Positions 1 to 10,825 of a stretch of 37,129 nucleotides of DNA are shown in pieces (position 1 is the first letter of the stretch; the number at the start of each line of letters is the position of its first letter). The notes beneath the pieces were generated by a model. It did no database searches. It saw only the letters and a program-made list of their open reading frames with translations, and was not told the origin of the DNA. This DNA comes from Lacticaseibacillus yichunensis (GTDB lineage Bacteria; Bacillota; Bacilli; Lactobacillales; Lactobacillaceae). A program made the translations under genes and the position numbers. The stretch lies in the NCBI RefSeq assembly GCF_003946405.1, contig NZ_RHOG01000030.1:1-37129 (forward strand), read 5' to 3'.

Positions 1-10
1 GCTTAAAGCA

Positions 11-40
11 TAGCACCGGGGAAGACCAGGTGCCTTTTTT
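11..40 (+). terminator. Rho-independent terminator at window start
   Basis: GCACC at 13-17 pairs with GGTGC at 29-33 and is followed by six T at 35-40. It probably ends a gene lying to the left of the window. Confidence 0.55.
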
Positions 41-78
41 GTTATTCAAAAAAGGTCCAAAACTTCCGGCGTTGTCAC

Positions 79-136
79 AATCAACACCAAAAATTTTAGA
101 CCCCTTTTTCTGTGCCGTTTTTGGTGTGAGTTGATT
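79..136. repeat. imperfect inverted repeat upstream of the adhesin
   Basis: The arm at 79-93 (AATCAACACCAAAAA) is the reverse complement of 118-136 apart from a four-base bulge. The loop is T-rich. No recognised element or ORF goes with it. The rest of 140-400 is AT-rich with homopolymer T and A runs, and I see no gene in it. Confidence 0.4.
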
Positions 137-408
137 ATAATTTTTGACCAGATCCGGGCGGCTGTGGGGGCCGGATTTTTGGGCCTTGCCGTTTTTGCAG
201 ACAAAAATGATGGAAGAATTCAATTTTTTTGAAAATTGGACAGATTTTGGTCGTTTTGTTAATTAGTTGACGTCCGTTATTTAAAATTGACACGGGGACG
301 CGGCCGTATTTCTTGACAAGTCTTGACCCCCGTAAGTGACCATGACCGCAAAAGTGTGGGTTGAACGGTCTAGACACAAATTTAGCTGGCGGAAAATTAG
401 TTCTTTTC

Positions 409-414
409 TATAAT
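409..414 (+). promoter_or_regulatory. possible -10 element for the adhesin gene
   Basis: A consensus TATAAT lies about 170 nt upstream of the adhesin start, in an AT-rich stretch. No good -35 hexamer is seen 16-18 nt upstream, so this is only a candidate. The adhesin start at 586 is supported by GGGGGA at 574-579. Confidence 0.3.
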
Positions 415-585
415 GTATCTTTTCGCGCCGCTTGTTTACAAAGTGAAGTTATTTCAAATCAAACAAAAATATTTTTCGAAATTAGACATTAGCTGATTTT
501 GATCTTGGGTAATATGGACTCGAATAGATATTTATAAATTGCGACAACACAAGGCAGACGCCATCTCAAAATTGGGGGACTATTT

Positions 586-3500
586 ATGCAGAATACACAT
601 AAGCGGTTGGATCAGCTCACTAACGATGAAAAGCGCCATTTCAAGATGTACAAGATGGGTAAGGTCTGGGTCACGGCCGGGATCTCTCTGATCTTCTCGG
701 GCGCAATGGTAATGCAGGCACCTCAGCTGGTGGGAGCTGAGACGCAGGCACCGGTTGCGGCGGAGACGAGTGCGGCGGGGAGCTCAGCGACTAGTTCGGC
801 GGTCAGCTTGGAGACGAGTTCGGAGACGGATTCGGCGACAAGTTCGGCGACAAGTTCGGCGACGGATACGGCGGCGGCTGGGACGGATGATGATGCGACG
901 GTTGTGGAGGCAACCCAGGCTTCTGACACCACTGACAGCACTGAAGCCACCGAAGCTACTGCGGAAACGGGTACTTCTGCAGTAACTCCCGGCGCGACTG
1001 AAACTTCTACCGATCAGGTGACCGCTTCTGCAGACACCAGCGCAGATACGGCTACTTTGGAGTCCGTTGCTTCGAAGACCGCGGCCACTCAAGGCCAGTC
1101 ACAACTGAAAACGCAGGTCGCGGCGGTGGCCGCTGCCCAAACGGCGACTGGGACGGTGAGCCTGGATCACGATACGATCGGTAATGATGGGATTAAGGGC
1201 AATGTGACTCTGACGTTTGCGATGTTTGCGCCTGCCGGGACAAGTGCGACGTTTACGCTGACCCTGCCGGCTGGAGATACTTATTCCTACGACAGCGAGA
1301 TCGAAAAAATGCCGGCCGCAGATGGGACGACCACGACTAAGAAGAATGCGGACGGCTCGATCACGGTGACCAATGTTTTGAGTCATGGGGGCAATTTCTC
1401 TCAGGAGATCGTGCTTCATGAATATACGAATGGCTTTGATCGCTCGGCCGGCCTGACAGAAGTGGGCACGACGGTCAAGTCATTTACTTACACCATTGAT
1501 GGCGTTGAACAAACGCCGGTGACCTTGACGCAATATTTCACACCGGGGCTCGACTTAGACACGCCGACGCTGAAATATCCTTCCAAAAATACGGATGCCT
1601 TGCTGCCGGATACCACTTATGTTTTTTCCATCGGCGCAAATGAATGGAACGGGGTCCAAGACCAGGGCGGGTCTCATAGCCGGGTCAACTCAGCCGTCAA
1701 TTATGGTGGCACGACGATCACGATTCCCGTACCAGCGGGCTTTACACTGGACAGTGACCTGACAAATAAGCTGAATGTGTTTACCGATGGCACAACCATC
1801 ACACAGGCCGCACCTGGTGGGGATGTACTCATCACAGTTCCGGCGAAAAAAGGCGGGCAGACCGATTCCAAGCCCTATTTATTGGCTGGGGCTTTTGAAG
1901 TGGCTCAAACTTCAGAAGAACAGACCTTAACTGCGGCGGGTGATGCCTCCTTTGAACAGATCACCAATCCGGCTGGAGATGTGCTGACCGATGAGGCGGA
2001 TAACCCGTGGCAAGTGGTCATTGCAGCGGCCGACTCAGAGATCCCGCTGGGCAAGGCGAGCGTGACGGCCAAGGGCAATAGTAATAATGATCACAGCAAA
2101 ATTTTGCTCGATACCGATGACACCAATGATGCAGATTATTTGGAAGGCTACACATTCAGTACCTCTTCGATCGCCGAATTGACTGACGCCAAACTGACGA
2201 TCACGATTCCCGATGGCTTTGCGGCAACCAGTGTAGTTTTGCCGATGACGAACGCGGGCAAAGCTGGTGCGGATTATTTGCTGAGCATTACGAATTACCA
2301 GTATGTTCTGACCTTGGCGGATGGCACGCAGATGAGCGGCGTGGCGGCTCCTGGCGCGACATTGACGACCACTGGAAGTGCGATTCGAACGATCGAGCTT
2401 TCTCCAGATTTGTTGGTGCCGGGTACTGTGAGTGGTGCCGCAAACTCCATGAAAGGTGACATCGGTGGCATTTATGTCACTGGTAAGCTTGCTTCCACCT
2501 ATGATGATGGCACGCCGGTCAATCGCGGTGATCAGCTGAAAACGTCGATCACCTTGACCAGTGCCGGCTTACAAACGGCCACAGCGACCCAAACTCAGAC
2601 TGTGATCACGGCGGAAGATACGATTGCCCAAGTTTCGATCTATGTGAATCAGTCGACGAGCGAACCAGGAGCCATCAAGGCGGGACTGATCAGTTTGTCG
2701 ACGACTGGGGATGCCGGACAGACCGCGTTTAGCGTGTTTGAACCGATCTATTACTATGTGCTCCCAGCGGCCACGACATTCAATGGTGTTTCAGGTGTTG
2801 ATCCGGCCGCAACGGTGACGGAATACACAACAGCGGATGGCCGGCGCGGCATCAAGATCGACTATACCGGTACTGGGATCTGGGTCACGACTCAGGAGAC
2901 AGGCAAGGTCCAGGTCAACCTCAGTAACAGTGCCGATGCTTTGCCAGGCGACTATCCGTACGAGGCCTATGTGACTTCGCCGCTTGTGAAGCTGACCAAT
3001 TCGAAAAAGCCGTCCGATCTAAGTTTGACGGATGGCGATGCAAGTGCAGTGATGTTTTCAGATCATAAGGTCGCCGGTCCGGGCACTTGGGGAATCGCCT
3101 CAGTCGCCACCTCCAAGATCGTGTCGCTTGCGCAGGGCAACGTGGATGGGGATGCGGTTTTGAGCGGGACCCAGGATGTGCTGCAGTCAACTGGCGACGT
3201 CGCGAATTTTCTGACGATGATGAACACGTCTGATAAAGGCGTCAGTCATGCGACCGCGCTGATCAACTTGCCCCAGGTTGGCGATAGCATTGGCTCCACG
3301 GTCAATGGCCACCTCACTGGCCCAGTGAAGGTGCCAACGACGTATGCGGATGGCACCGAGATTCCGGCTGGGACGGTCACGGTGCTTTATTCGACGACCG
3401 CGCAGACACCGGTGACGGGCGGCGAAGGCACACAGCCGAGCACCGAGGGCTATGTCACGGCCGACCAGATCACTGATTGGGCCACGGTCAAGTCCGTGAT

Positions 3501-5070
3501 TCTGCAATACACTCAGATTCCGAAAAACAATTCCACCGACCGCATTGAGCTGGACTGGAACGTCGATGATCAATTTCACGAGATCGGCGGGGTCGGCTAC
3601 CTGCAGACGGCGTACTACGCGGATGCGTATCAGCCAGACATTTCCGTTGCGGCGACTTCCGCGTCCGTCTCCTTCACGGCCAACGCCGAAGTGACCGCGC
3701 GCCTGCATTATGTCGACGACAACGGCACCGACCAGTATGTGGACCTGCCGGACCTCGCGAAGAGTTACCAGGCCGGGACAGACACGATGGCTGAGACCGA
3801 TTTTCCACAGACACTCAACGACACGGATACCGCGCTGATTCCGGCCGGCTACGAGCTCGTTGAAAATTCGCGCAGCGTGATCAACAGCGATGATGACTAC
3901 GGGACGCATGAGAATCTGACGGCCACGATCGGCGGGCAGGTTCAGTACTATTTTAATCATGATATTGTGCAGTACGAGCTCGTGGCAGAACAGGCGGCGC
4001 AGATCTCGTTTATTGATGATGCCCTTGATACGACGCTTGAGACGAAGACAGTGCATGGTGGCTCTAATGAAACGAGCATTTATTCGGCGGCGGATGCGAT
4101 CGCGGCATACGAGGCGCAAGGTTACGCGCTCGTTTCCAGCGACGTGCCTGCGACGCTGGTCTTTGACGACGACGCAGACGCGCTTCAGAGCTACACCGTG
4201 CATCTGACACATCAGATCACCACTGGCACCACGCAGACAACGCGCACGATTCATTACCAGATTCTGAACGCAGATAGCACGGTCGCAGAAGATCAGACCC
4301 AGGCCCCAGCTGAAAAAACGCAGACGATCGCCTGGCACACGGTGACGGACAAGGTCACGGGCGAAAGCTATGCCACGGCGCAGGGCTTTTATGAAGCCGT
4401 CCCGACGCCAGGTGTGACAGGCTACGACGCAAGCGAGGCCGAAGTCGCGGAGGCGCGGCTCGGTAATGTGCCTTTGCGCGAGGCGGTTGATTCGGCTGTC
4501 ACGGTGACCTACACGCCGGCCGCCAAAGCTCTGACCATTGAATTTGTCGATGACGATGCGGACGGTCAGGTCGTGGGGGATCCTCAGACGATTCCGGGCG
4601 CCACCAATACGCCATATGACTGGACGGCGGGCACCTTGCCGACTGGCTACAAGCTGGCTGATGGGCAAGCGACCAGCGGGACCTATCCATTCGCCGTGGA
4701 TGGGACTGGGCTGATTCAGATTCATCTGAAGCACATCATCACCTACAGTTTCAAGATCACGACGGACCTCATTCAGTATCAGATCAATGATCCGGATGGA
4801 AATGCGGCTGCCGATCAGTCACTTGCACCTGCTGATGTGGCTATGAAGACCCTTTGGACAGTTGTGACCGACGAGGCAACAGGCAAGAGTATCGCAACGA
4901 CACATGCGTTCTTTAAACCGTTTGTTAGTCCAGAAATTGAGGGGTACCACCCGAACCTAGACTCGATCGCATTTTCAAGTCAAACCTCGACGCCATTGGC
5001 TAACGTGACAGATGGACCGACAACGATTGTTTATTACTCGCCGATTCCCCGGCAGCTGACGCTCACCTAA
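586..5070 (+). CDS. Giant LPxTG-type mucin-binding adhesin, N-terminal part (ends at in-frame TAA)
   Basis: This is the N-terminal 1494 residues of a secreted surface adhesin. Residues 20-28 (KMYKMGKVW) fit the KxYKxGKxW signal motif, followed by a hydrophobic segment and a likely cleavage site near residue 50. Residues ~50-190 are a Ser/Thr/Ala-rich, low-complexity stalk. A long beta-rich region of unknown fold (~190-1030) follows, then repeats with the YVDDD / GY.LA.GQ / HLTHII / TIHYQ pattern of MucBP/Muc_B2-type mucin-binding domains; this is pattern recognition, not a search. The frame stops at TAA 5068-5070, exactly where the sibling repeats have Tyr or Phe, and stays open afterwards to a sortase signal. 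Without that signal this product would be secreted but not anchored. The start is set by GGGGGA upstream of ATG 586. Confidence 0.9.
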   Translation: MQNTHKRLDQLTNDEKRHFKMYKMGKVWVTAGISLIFSGAMVMQAPQLVGAETQAPVAAETSAAGSSATSSAVSLETSSETDSATSSATSSATDTAAAGTDDDATVVEATQASDTTDSTEATEATAETGTSAVTPGATETSTDQVTASADTSADTATLESVASKTAATQGQSQLKTQVAAVAAAQTATGTVSLDHDTIGNDGIKGNVTLTFAMFAPAGTSATFTLTLPAGDTYSYDSEIEKMPAADGTTTTKKNADGSITVTNVLSHGGNFSQEIVLHEYTNGFDRSAGLTEVGTTVKSFTYTIDGVEQTPVTLTQYFTPGLDLDTPTLKYPSKNTDALLPDTTYVFSIGANEWNGVQDQGGSHSRVNSAVNYGGTTITIPVPAGFTLDSDLTNKLNVFTDGTTITQAAPGGDVLITVPAKKGGQTDSKPYLLAGAFEVAQTSEEQTLTAAGDASFEQITNPAGDVLTDEADNPWQVVIAAADSEIPLGKASVTAKGNSNNDHSKILLDTDDTNDADYLEGYTFSTSSIAELTDAKLTITIPDGFAATSVVLPMTNAGKAGADYLLSITNYQYVLTLADGTQMSGVAAPGATLTTTGSAIRTIELSPDLLVPGTVSGAANSMKGDIGGIYVTGKLASTYDDGTPVNRGDQLKTSITLTSAGLQTATATQTQTVITAEDTIAQVSIYVNQSTSEPGAIKAGLISLSTTGDAGQTAFSVFEPIYYYVLPAATTFNGVSGVDPAATVTEYTTADGRRGIKIDYTGTGIWVTTQETGKVQVNLSNSADALPGDYPYEAYVTSPLVKLTNSKKPSDLSLTDGDASAVMFSDHKVAGPGTWGIASVATSKIVSLAQGNVDGDAVLSGTQDVLQSTGDVANFLTMMNTSDKGVSHATALINLPQVGDSIGSTVNGHLTGPVKVPTTYADGTEIPAGTVTVLYSTTAQTPVTGGEGTQPSTEGYVTADQITDWATVKSVILQYTQIPKNNSTDRIELDWNVDDQFHEIGGVGYLQTAYYADAYQPDISVAATSASVSFTANAEVTARLHYVDDNGTDQYVDLPDLAKSYQAGTDTMAETDFPQTLNDTDTALIPAGYELVENSRSVINSDDDYGTHENLTATIGGQVQYYFNHDIVQYELVAEQAAQISFIDDALDTTLETKTVHGGSNETSIYSAADAIAAYEAQGYALVSSDVPATLVFDDDADALQSYTVHLTHQITTGTTQTTRTIHYQILNADSTVAEDQTQAPAEKTQTIAWHTVTDKVTGESYATAQGFYEAVPTPGVTGYDASEAEVAEARLGNVPLREAVDSAVTVTYTPAAKALTIEFVDDDADGQVVGDPQTIPGATNTPYDWTAGTLPTGYKLADGQATSGTYPFAVDGTGLIQIHLKHIITYSFKITTDLIQYQINDPDGNAAADQSLAPADVAMKTLWTVVTDEATGKSIATTHAFFKPFVSPEIEGYHPNLDSIAFSSQTSTPLANVTDGPTTIVYYSPIPRQLTLT

Positions 5071-7690
5071 GTGGATGATGATGCGGCGGGCAAAACGGTG
5101 GGCAGCTCGCAGCCAATCGATGGCGTCACCACCGAAACGGTTGATTGGAACACCGATGACAAACCAGTTGGCTTCGCATTGGCCGATGGGCAAGAGGCCG
5201 CGGGCAGCTACACGCTGACTGGTGCGGATGATCAGACGGTCACAGTTCATCTGACCCACATTATCACCAACAGCACGAAGACCACGACGCGCACCATTCA
5301 TTATCAGATCAACAAGGCGGACGGCACGCCGGTAGCTGACCAGACTGAGGCGCCTGCGAGTGTCACTCAGGAGATCACGTGGAAAATTGTGACCGACGAG
5401 GCGACAGGCGAAAGCGTCGCAACGGCGCAGTCTGCCTATGCCCCAGTGACGAGCCCAACCGTCGCAGGCTATACTGCAGACTCTGCTGAGGTCGAGACCT
5501 TGCCACAAGGGTCGCTCCCGACTGCGGAAGTGACGAATGCGGCGGACGTGACAGTTGCCTACACGCCAGATAGCCAGGCTCTGACGATCGAATATGTCGA
5601 TGATGACCTGGATGGCAAGGTTGTGGCCACCTCCGACCCAATCGATGGTGTCACCAACGAAACAGTTTCATGGAACACCACCGACAAACCGGCGGGCTAT
5701 ACGTTGGCCGCGGGGCAAGACGCCGCGGGCTCATACGCTTTGACCGATGCGGCTGATCAGACCGTAACAGTCCACTTGACGCACATCATCACGAACAGCA
5801 CGATCACCACGACGCGCACCATTCACTACCAGATCAACAAGGCGGATGGTACGCCGGCAGCCGATCAAAGCGGTGCGCCGACCGATGCCACTCAGGAGAT
5901 CACGTGGAAAATTGTGACCGATAAAGCCACAGGGGCGAGCTTTGCCACCGCACAGTCGGCGTATGCTTCGGTGATCAGTCCAACTGTCGCGGGGTACACT
6001 GCGGATACGCAAACGGTCGGTGTTTTGCCACAAGGCGCGTTGCCGTTGGCTGAGGTCGCAAACGCGGAAGACGTGCTGGTTGGCTATGTGCCAGATGGTC
6101 AGACCTTGACCCTGACTTACGTTGACGATGATCTCGGCGGTCAAACTGTTTTGAGCTCGGATCCAATTGATGGGGCGACGAACGAGACTGTTTCTTGGAA
6201 CACCGATGACAAACCGGCTGGCTATGCATTGATCGATGGGCAAGATGCCAGCGGGTCGTACACTTATACGGCCTTTAACGATCAGACAGTGATCATTCAT
6301 CTGAAGCACATCATCACTAACAGCACGAAGACCACGACGCGGACGATTCACTATCAGATCAACAATGCAGACGGGACGCTGGCGACCGGCCAATCCAAGG
6401 CCCCAGCGGACAGCCTGCAGACGATCGAGTGGCACGTGGTCACGGACCAGGCAACTGGCACCAGCTACGCGACGGCGCAGGACGGCTATGCGGCTGTGAC
6501 GAGTCCAACCGTTGCGGGCTACAGCACCGACGCTTCTGAAGTCGCGCCTTTACGTGAGGGCAATGTTCCTGCCGATGAAGCGCAGGATGTGGCTGTCACG
6601 GTTGCGTATACGCCAACTGACCAGACTTTGGCGATCGAATACGTCGATGATGACGAGGACGGCCAGATCGTGGGTGATGCGAAGGCGGTGGCCGGGGTGA
6701 CGGATCAGGTGATCAACTGGAATACGGATGATCTGCCGGATGGGTACGCCTTGGCTGCGGGCCAGGATCGAAGCGGCACCTATACCTTTGGTGCTGACTC
6801 GAATCAGACGGTGAAAATTCATCTGACGCACATTATTTCCACCGGCACTGTCACGACCCATCGCACCATTGACTATCAGCTCAACGATGCAACTGGCGCG
6901 CCGGCCGCTGATCAATCCAAGGCACCTTCAGAAGTGATTCAGACGATCAATTGGCACGTGGTCACCGACAAGGCAACTGGCGAAAGCGTCGCAACGGCAC
7001 TGGATGCCTATGATGCGGTTGTCAGCCCGGACGTTGAGGGGTACACGCCGTCCGCAGCCGCAGTCGCATATTCACAGCCAGGCACGTTGCCTGTGGCGCT
7101 TCCGGGAAATGCACCGACGCTGACTGTTGTGTACACCCCGATCACCCAGCATCTGACCCTGAATTATGTGGATGACGATGCGGCTGGCAAAAAGGTGGGC
7201 GAATCGACGCCATATGCTGGGGGCACCGACACCACTGTTTCGTGGCAAACGGATGACAAGCCTGCTGGATATGTTTTGGCAGCCGGGCAAGCCGCAACCG
7301 GCACGTACGAATTTTCCGCGGCAGCGGACCAGACCTTGACCATCCATGTGAAGCATTTGCTGACCAACAGTATGGCCACCACCACGCGCACCATTCACGC
7401 GGTGGCTGGCGTGGGCGTGGATGCGACTACGCTGCCGGCGGATATCGTGCAGACGATCGACTGGCAGATCGTGACCGACCACGCACTTGGCACGAGTGTC
7501 GCGACGCCGCAAGCAATCTATGCGGCGCAGACACTGCGGCCAATCAGCTTGGGTAATGGCGAGACGCTGATTCCAGATCAGACCCAGATCGCGCAGGCTG
7601 TGCTGACCGCGACGACGGATCTTTCAACGCTGAGCGATGCCACGGTGGCAGTCACATACAGTTTGGCGAAAATTCCGACGACGGATCCGC
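3994..7690 (+). repeat. Seven tandem ~525-bp mucin-binding-type repeat units (A-G)
   Basis: Unit starts, aligned on the codons before the YVDDD-like motif, are ~3994 (divergent), 4531, 5056, 5581, 6106, 6628 and 7153; spacing is 525, 525, 525, 522 and 525 bp. Each unit encodes VDDD...GYxLAxGQ...TVxxHLxHII...TTTRTIHYQ...VTDxATGxS...SPxVxGY. The interrupting TAA lies in unit C. The second half of unit B (4740-5066) is clearly more divergent than the others. Confidence 0.85.
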
Positions 7691-10524
7691 AAGTGAAAAA
7701 TAGTGTGCCGGTTGATGACGATCAGACTGCCCAGAGCTACACGGTCGAATTTGTCACGTATGATGGGACACTTGTAGGCACCACAACACTGATTGGTAAC
7801 GAAGGAAACCACTCCACAGTGGAAGCCCCGGTTGGTTGGAGTTTTGCCCCTGGCGTGGACGGGAATGTGGAACTGACAGACACGCCGGAAACACCAATCA
7901 CGAAATTGGTCGCGGCGCCAGCTGGTCAGGTTCCGACTGATGGGACGCAGGCTTGGTTCAATGATGAGAATGCAGACGCGCCTTCTGCGGAAGTATACAC
8001 GGTCAACTTTGTCACATACGACGGGACGATTGTTGGCACTGAGACTTTCGACGGCAATGAGGGAGACCTGCATCAAGTTGTTGCCCCAGCTGGTTGGGTG
8101 TTTGCGCCAGGCGTGGATGGAAATGTGGAACTGACAGACACGCCAGAGACGCCGATCACGAAATTGGTCGCGGCGCCAGCTGGTCAGGTTCCGACTGATG
8201 GTACGCAGGCTTGGCTCAATGATGAGAATGCAGATGCGCCATCTGCAGAAGTATACACGGTCAACTTTGTCACCTCTGATGGGACAATTGTTGGAACCAC
8301 AACACTCAATGGCAATGAGGGGAATCACTTCATGGTGGATGCCCCAGCTGGGTGGAGTTTTGCCCCTGGTGTGGATGGAAATGTTGAATTGACTGACACG
8401 CCGGAAACGCCGATCACAAAACTAGTCGCGGAGCCAAAGGGCGTTGAGACGGCGGATAACCCGCAAGTTTGGATCAAGGAGGAGAATGATGAACCCGCCG
8501 TCTCTGCAGGACATTACACGCTCAACTTTGTCACCTACGATGGGACCATCGTTGGAACCGAGACGTTCGATGGTAATGCGGGCGATCTGCATCAAGTTGT
8601 TGCGCCGACTGGTTGGGTCTTTGCCCCAGGTGTGGACGGCGATGTAGAACTGACTGACACGCCGGAGACGCCGATCACGAAACTGGTTTCGGAGCCGAAG
8701 GGCGTTGAGACGACGGATAATCCGCAAGCTTGGGTCAACGATGTGAATGAGGATGCACCTTCTGCGGAAGCTTACACCGTCAACTTTGTCACTTACGATG
8801 GGACGATTGTTGGCACCACAACACTCAACGGCAACGAAGGTAACCACTTCATGGTGGATGCCCCAGAAGGCTGGAGCTTTGCCCCAGGTGTGGACGGCGA
8901 TGTAGAACTGACAGACACGCCGGAAACGCCGATTACGAAATTGGTCGCGGAGCCGAAGGGCGTTGAGACGACGGATAATCCGCAAGCCTGGGTCAACGAT
9001 GTGAATGAGGATGCACCTTCTGCGGAAGTGTATACCGTCAACTTTGTCACTTACGATGGGACGATTGTTGGCACCATGACCGTAAACGGCAACGAAGGTA
9101 ATCACTTCACGGTGGATGCCCCGGCTGGTTGGACTTTTGCCCCGGGTGTGGACGGCGATGTTGAACTGACTGACACGCCGGAGACGCCGATCACGAAACT
9201 GGTCGCGGAGCCAAAGGGCGTTGAGACGACGGATAATCCGCAAGCTTGGACCAACGATGTGAATGAGGATGCGCCTTCTGCGGAAGCGTATACCGTCAAC
9301 TTCGTCACTTACGATGGGACGGTTGTTGGGACCGCAACGCTCAACGGCAACGAAGGTAACCACTTCATGGTGGATGTCCCAGCTGGTTGGCGCTTTGCCC
9401 CTGGTGTTGATGGGGATGTTGAACTGACTGACACGCCGGAGACGCCGATCACGAAACTGGTTTCGGAGCCGAAGGGCCAGGATACGACGAACAACCCGCA
9501 AGCTTGGACCAACGATGTGAATGAGGATGCGCCTTCTGCGGAAGCGTATACCGTCAACTTCGTCACTTACGATGGGACGATCGTTGGCACCACAACACTC
9601 AACGGCAACGAAGGTAACCACTTCACGGTGGATGTCCCAGTTGGTTGGCGTTTTGCCCCTGGTGTTGATGGGGATGTTGAACTGACTGACACGCCGGAGA
9701 CGCCGATCACGAAACTGGTCGCGGAGCCAAAGGGCGTTGAGACGACGGATAATCCGCAAGCTTGGACCAAGGAGGAAAATGGCGAGCCTACTACTGCGGA
9801 AACGTACACCATCAACTTTGTCACCTATGACGGAATGATTGTCGGCACCCGGACGCTCAATGGCAACGCGGGCAATCACTTTACCGTCACCGCCCCGAAT
9901 GGTTGGACGTTCGCGCCTGGTGTTGATGGGGATGTCGCGCTGACTGATACACCGGACACCGCGATCACGAAATTGGTCGCGGAGCCAGCTGGTCAGGAAA
10001 AGACAACAAATCCACAGGTGAAGACGCAAGTGCCAACGACGGATGTGCCGACCGCCAACCGCTACACGATCACCTTCGTCAATGAAGATGGTGATGTGGT
10101 TGACTCCATGACGCTGGATGGCAATGCCGGTACGATGCGCACTGTGACGGCGCCGGCTGGTTGGCATTTTGCCCCGGGCACGGACGGCAACGTCACGCTC
10201 ACTGATACGCCGGAGGAAGTGATCGCACTTGAGGTCGTGGCAGACTCAATTGGCGATCAGCCGATGACGGATGATGCGGCGGTGGAAAATGGCCCATCGC
10301 TGCCACTGACTGGCGGCGCCGGGACAGGCGAAGCGACCGGGAAGGCTGCAGCGCCAACGTCAGGTCAGACGGCCGGCACAAGCGCCAGCCAGTCAAGTCA
10401 GAATGCGGCAAGTAAGACGCTGCCGCAAACTGGCGACAGCCACAACAGTCTGCTTGCAGTTCTGGGCGTTTCGCTGCTGAGTGTGCTGGCTTTGGCCGGC
10501 TGGCGGCGGAAGCGGGAAGACTAG
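5071..10524 (+). pseudogene. Adhesin C-terminal part: mucin-binding-type repeats, 86-residue repeats and LPQTG anchor, separated by a stop codon
   Basis: This continues the frame of the preceding ORF for 1817 codons. The apparent GTG start is the Val codon directly after TAA; there is no Shine-Dalgarno sequence or signal peptide, so independent synthesis of a surface protein is unlikely. It holds the rest of interrupted unit C and four complete mucin-binding-type units (~525 bp each, to ~7690). Ten units of a second repeat follow (7738 to ~10255; core GWxFAPGVDGDVELTDTPETPITKLV split by variable positions). The C-terminus has LPQTG at 10420-10434, a hydrophobic segment and the basic tail RRKRED, a classic sortase anchor. 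An extra LPLTG lies at 10300-10314. Together with the upstream part the protein would have about 3312 residues. Sequencing error, nonsense allele or stop-codon readthrough are all possible. Confidence 0.8.
7738..10255 (+). repeat. Ten tandem 258-bp repeats near the adhesin C-terminus
   Basis: Repeats start at 7738, 7996, 8254, 8515, 8773, 9031, 9289, 9547, 9805 and 10063. The period is 258 bp (86 codons), with one 261-bp interval. Units 5-8 are nearly identical at DNA level, pointing to recent homogenisation or copy-number change. The last unit is degenerate. I do not recognise the domain; the conserved core is YTVNFVTYDGTIVG...GWxFAPGVDG. Confidence 0.9.
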
Positions 10525-10630
10525 GCGGGCCGCGCTGGATACCCCCAATTCCAGCAGGCAGGTTTCGTCAACTCACTTTATCCGCTCAAGTAACTGTCTA
10601 GATGCGCGTCCCCTCCCTTGGGCGCGCGCC

Positions 10631-10669
10631 AAAAAAACCAGCGATCTCTGTTGATCGCTGGTTTTTTGG
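10631..10669. terminator. Bidirectional terminator between the adhesin and fba
   Basis: CCAGCGATC at 10638-10646 pairs perfectly with GATCGCTGG at 10653-10661, with a six-base loop. A seven-A run precedes it and a six-T run follows, so it can act in both directions. Confidence 0.85.
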
Positions 10670-10778
10670 TGTGTCTGGGTGATGCTGGGAGAAAATCCAG
10701 GAGGCAAATGATGAGCCAGATGGACACTATTTTTCCTGAAGACAAAAAACTGGCAGGCCGCAAATTTTCCCAGGGTAC

Positions 10779-10807
10779 AAAAAAACACCGAGGCCTTGAC
10801 CTCGGTG
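10779..10807 (-). terminator. fba terminator (- strand)
   Basis: CACCGAGG 10786-10793 pairs with CCTCGGTG 10800-10807. The A run at 10779-10785 gives a U run on the - strand, 19 nt past the fba stop codon. Confidence 0.85.
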
Positions 10808-10825
10808 CGCAGTCGTAAGAAGGGA

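Noticed and set aside
3187-4734. 515-codon open frame on the - strand inside the adhesin
   Set aside because: It is antisense to GC-rich adhesin repeats with strong codon bias; it is Arg/His-rich, has no ribosome-binding site, and matches no family.
8422-10167. 581-codon - strand open frame with repeated RDQFRDRRLRRVSQFNI-like segments
   Set aside because: The periodicity is simply the reverse complement of the 258-bp adhesin repeats.
7738-10255. Regular repeats that could suggest a repeat array such as CRISPR
   Set aside because: The period is 258 bp, the repeats are fully coding, and there are no spacers.
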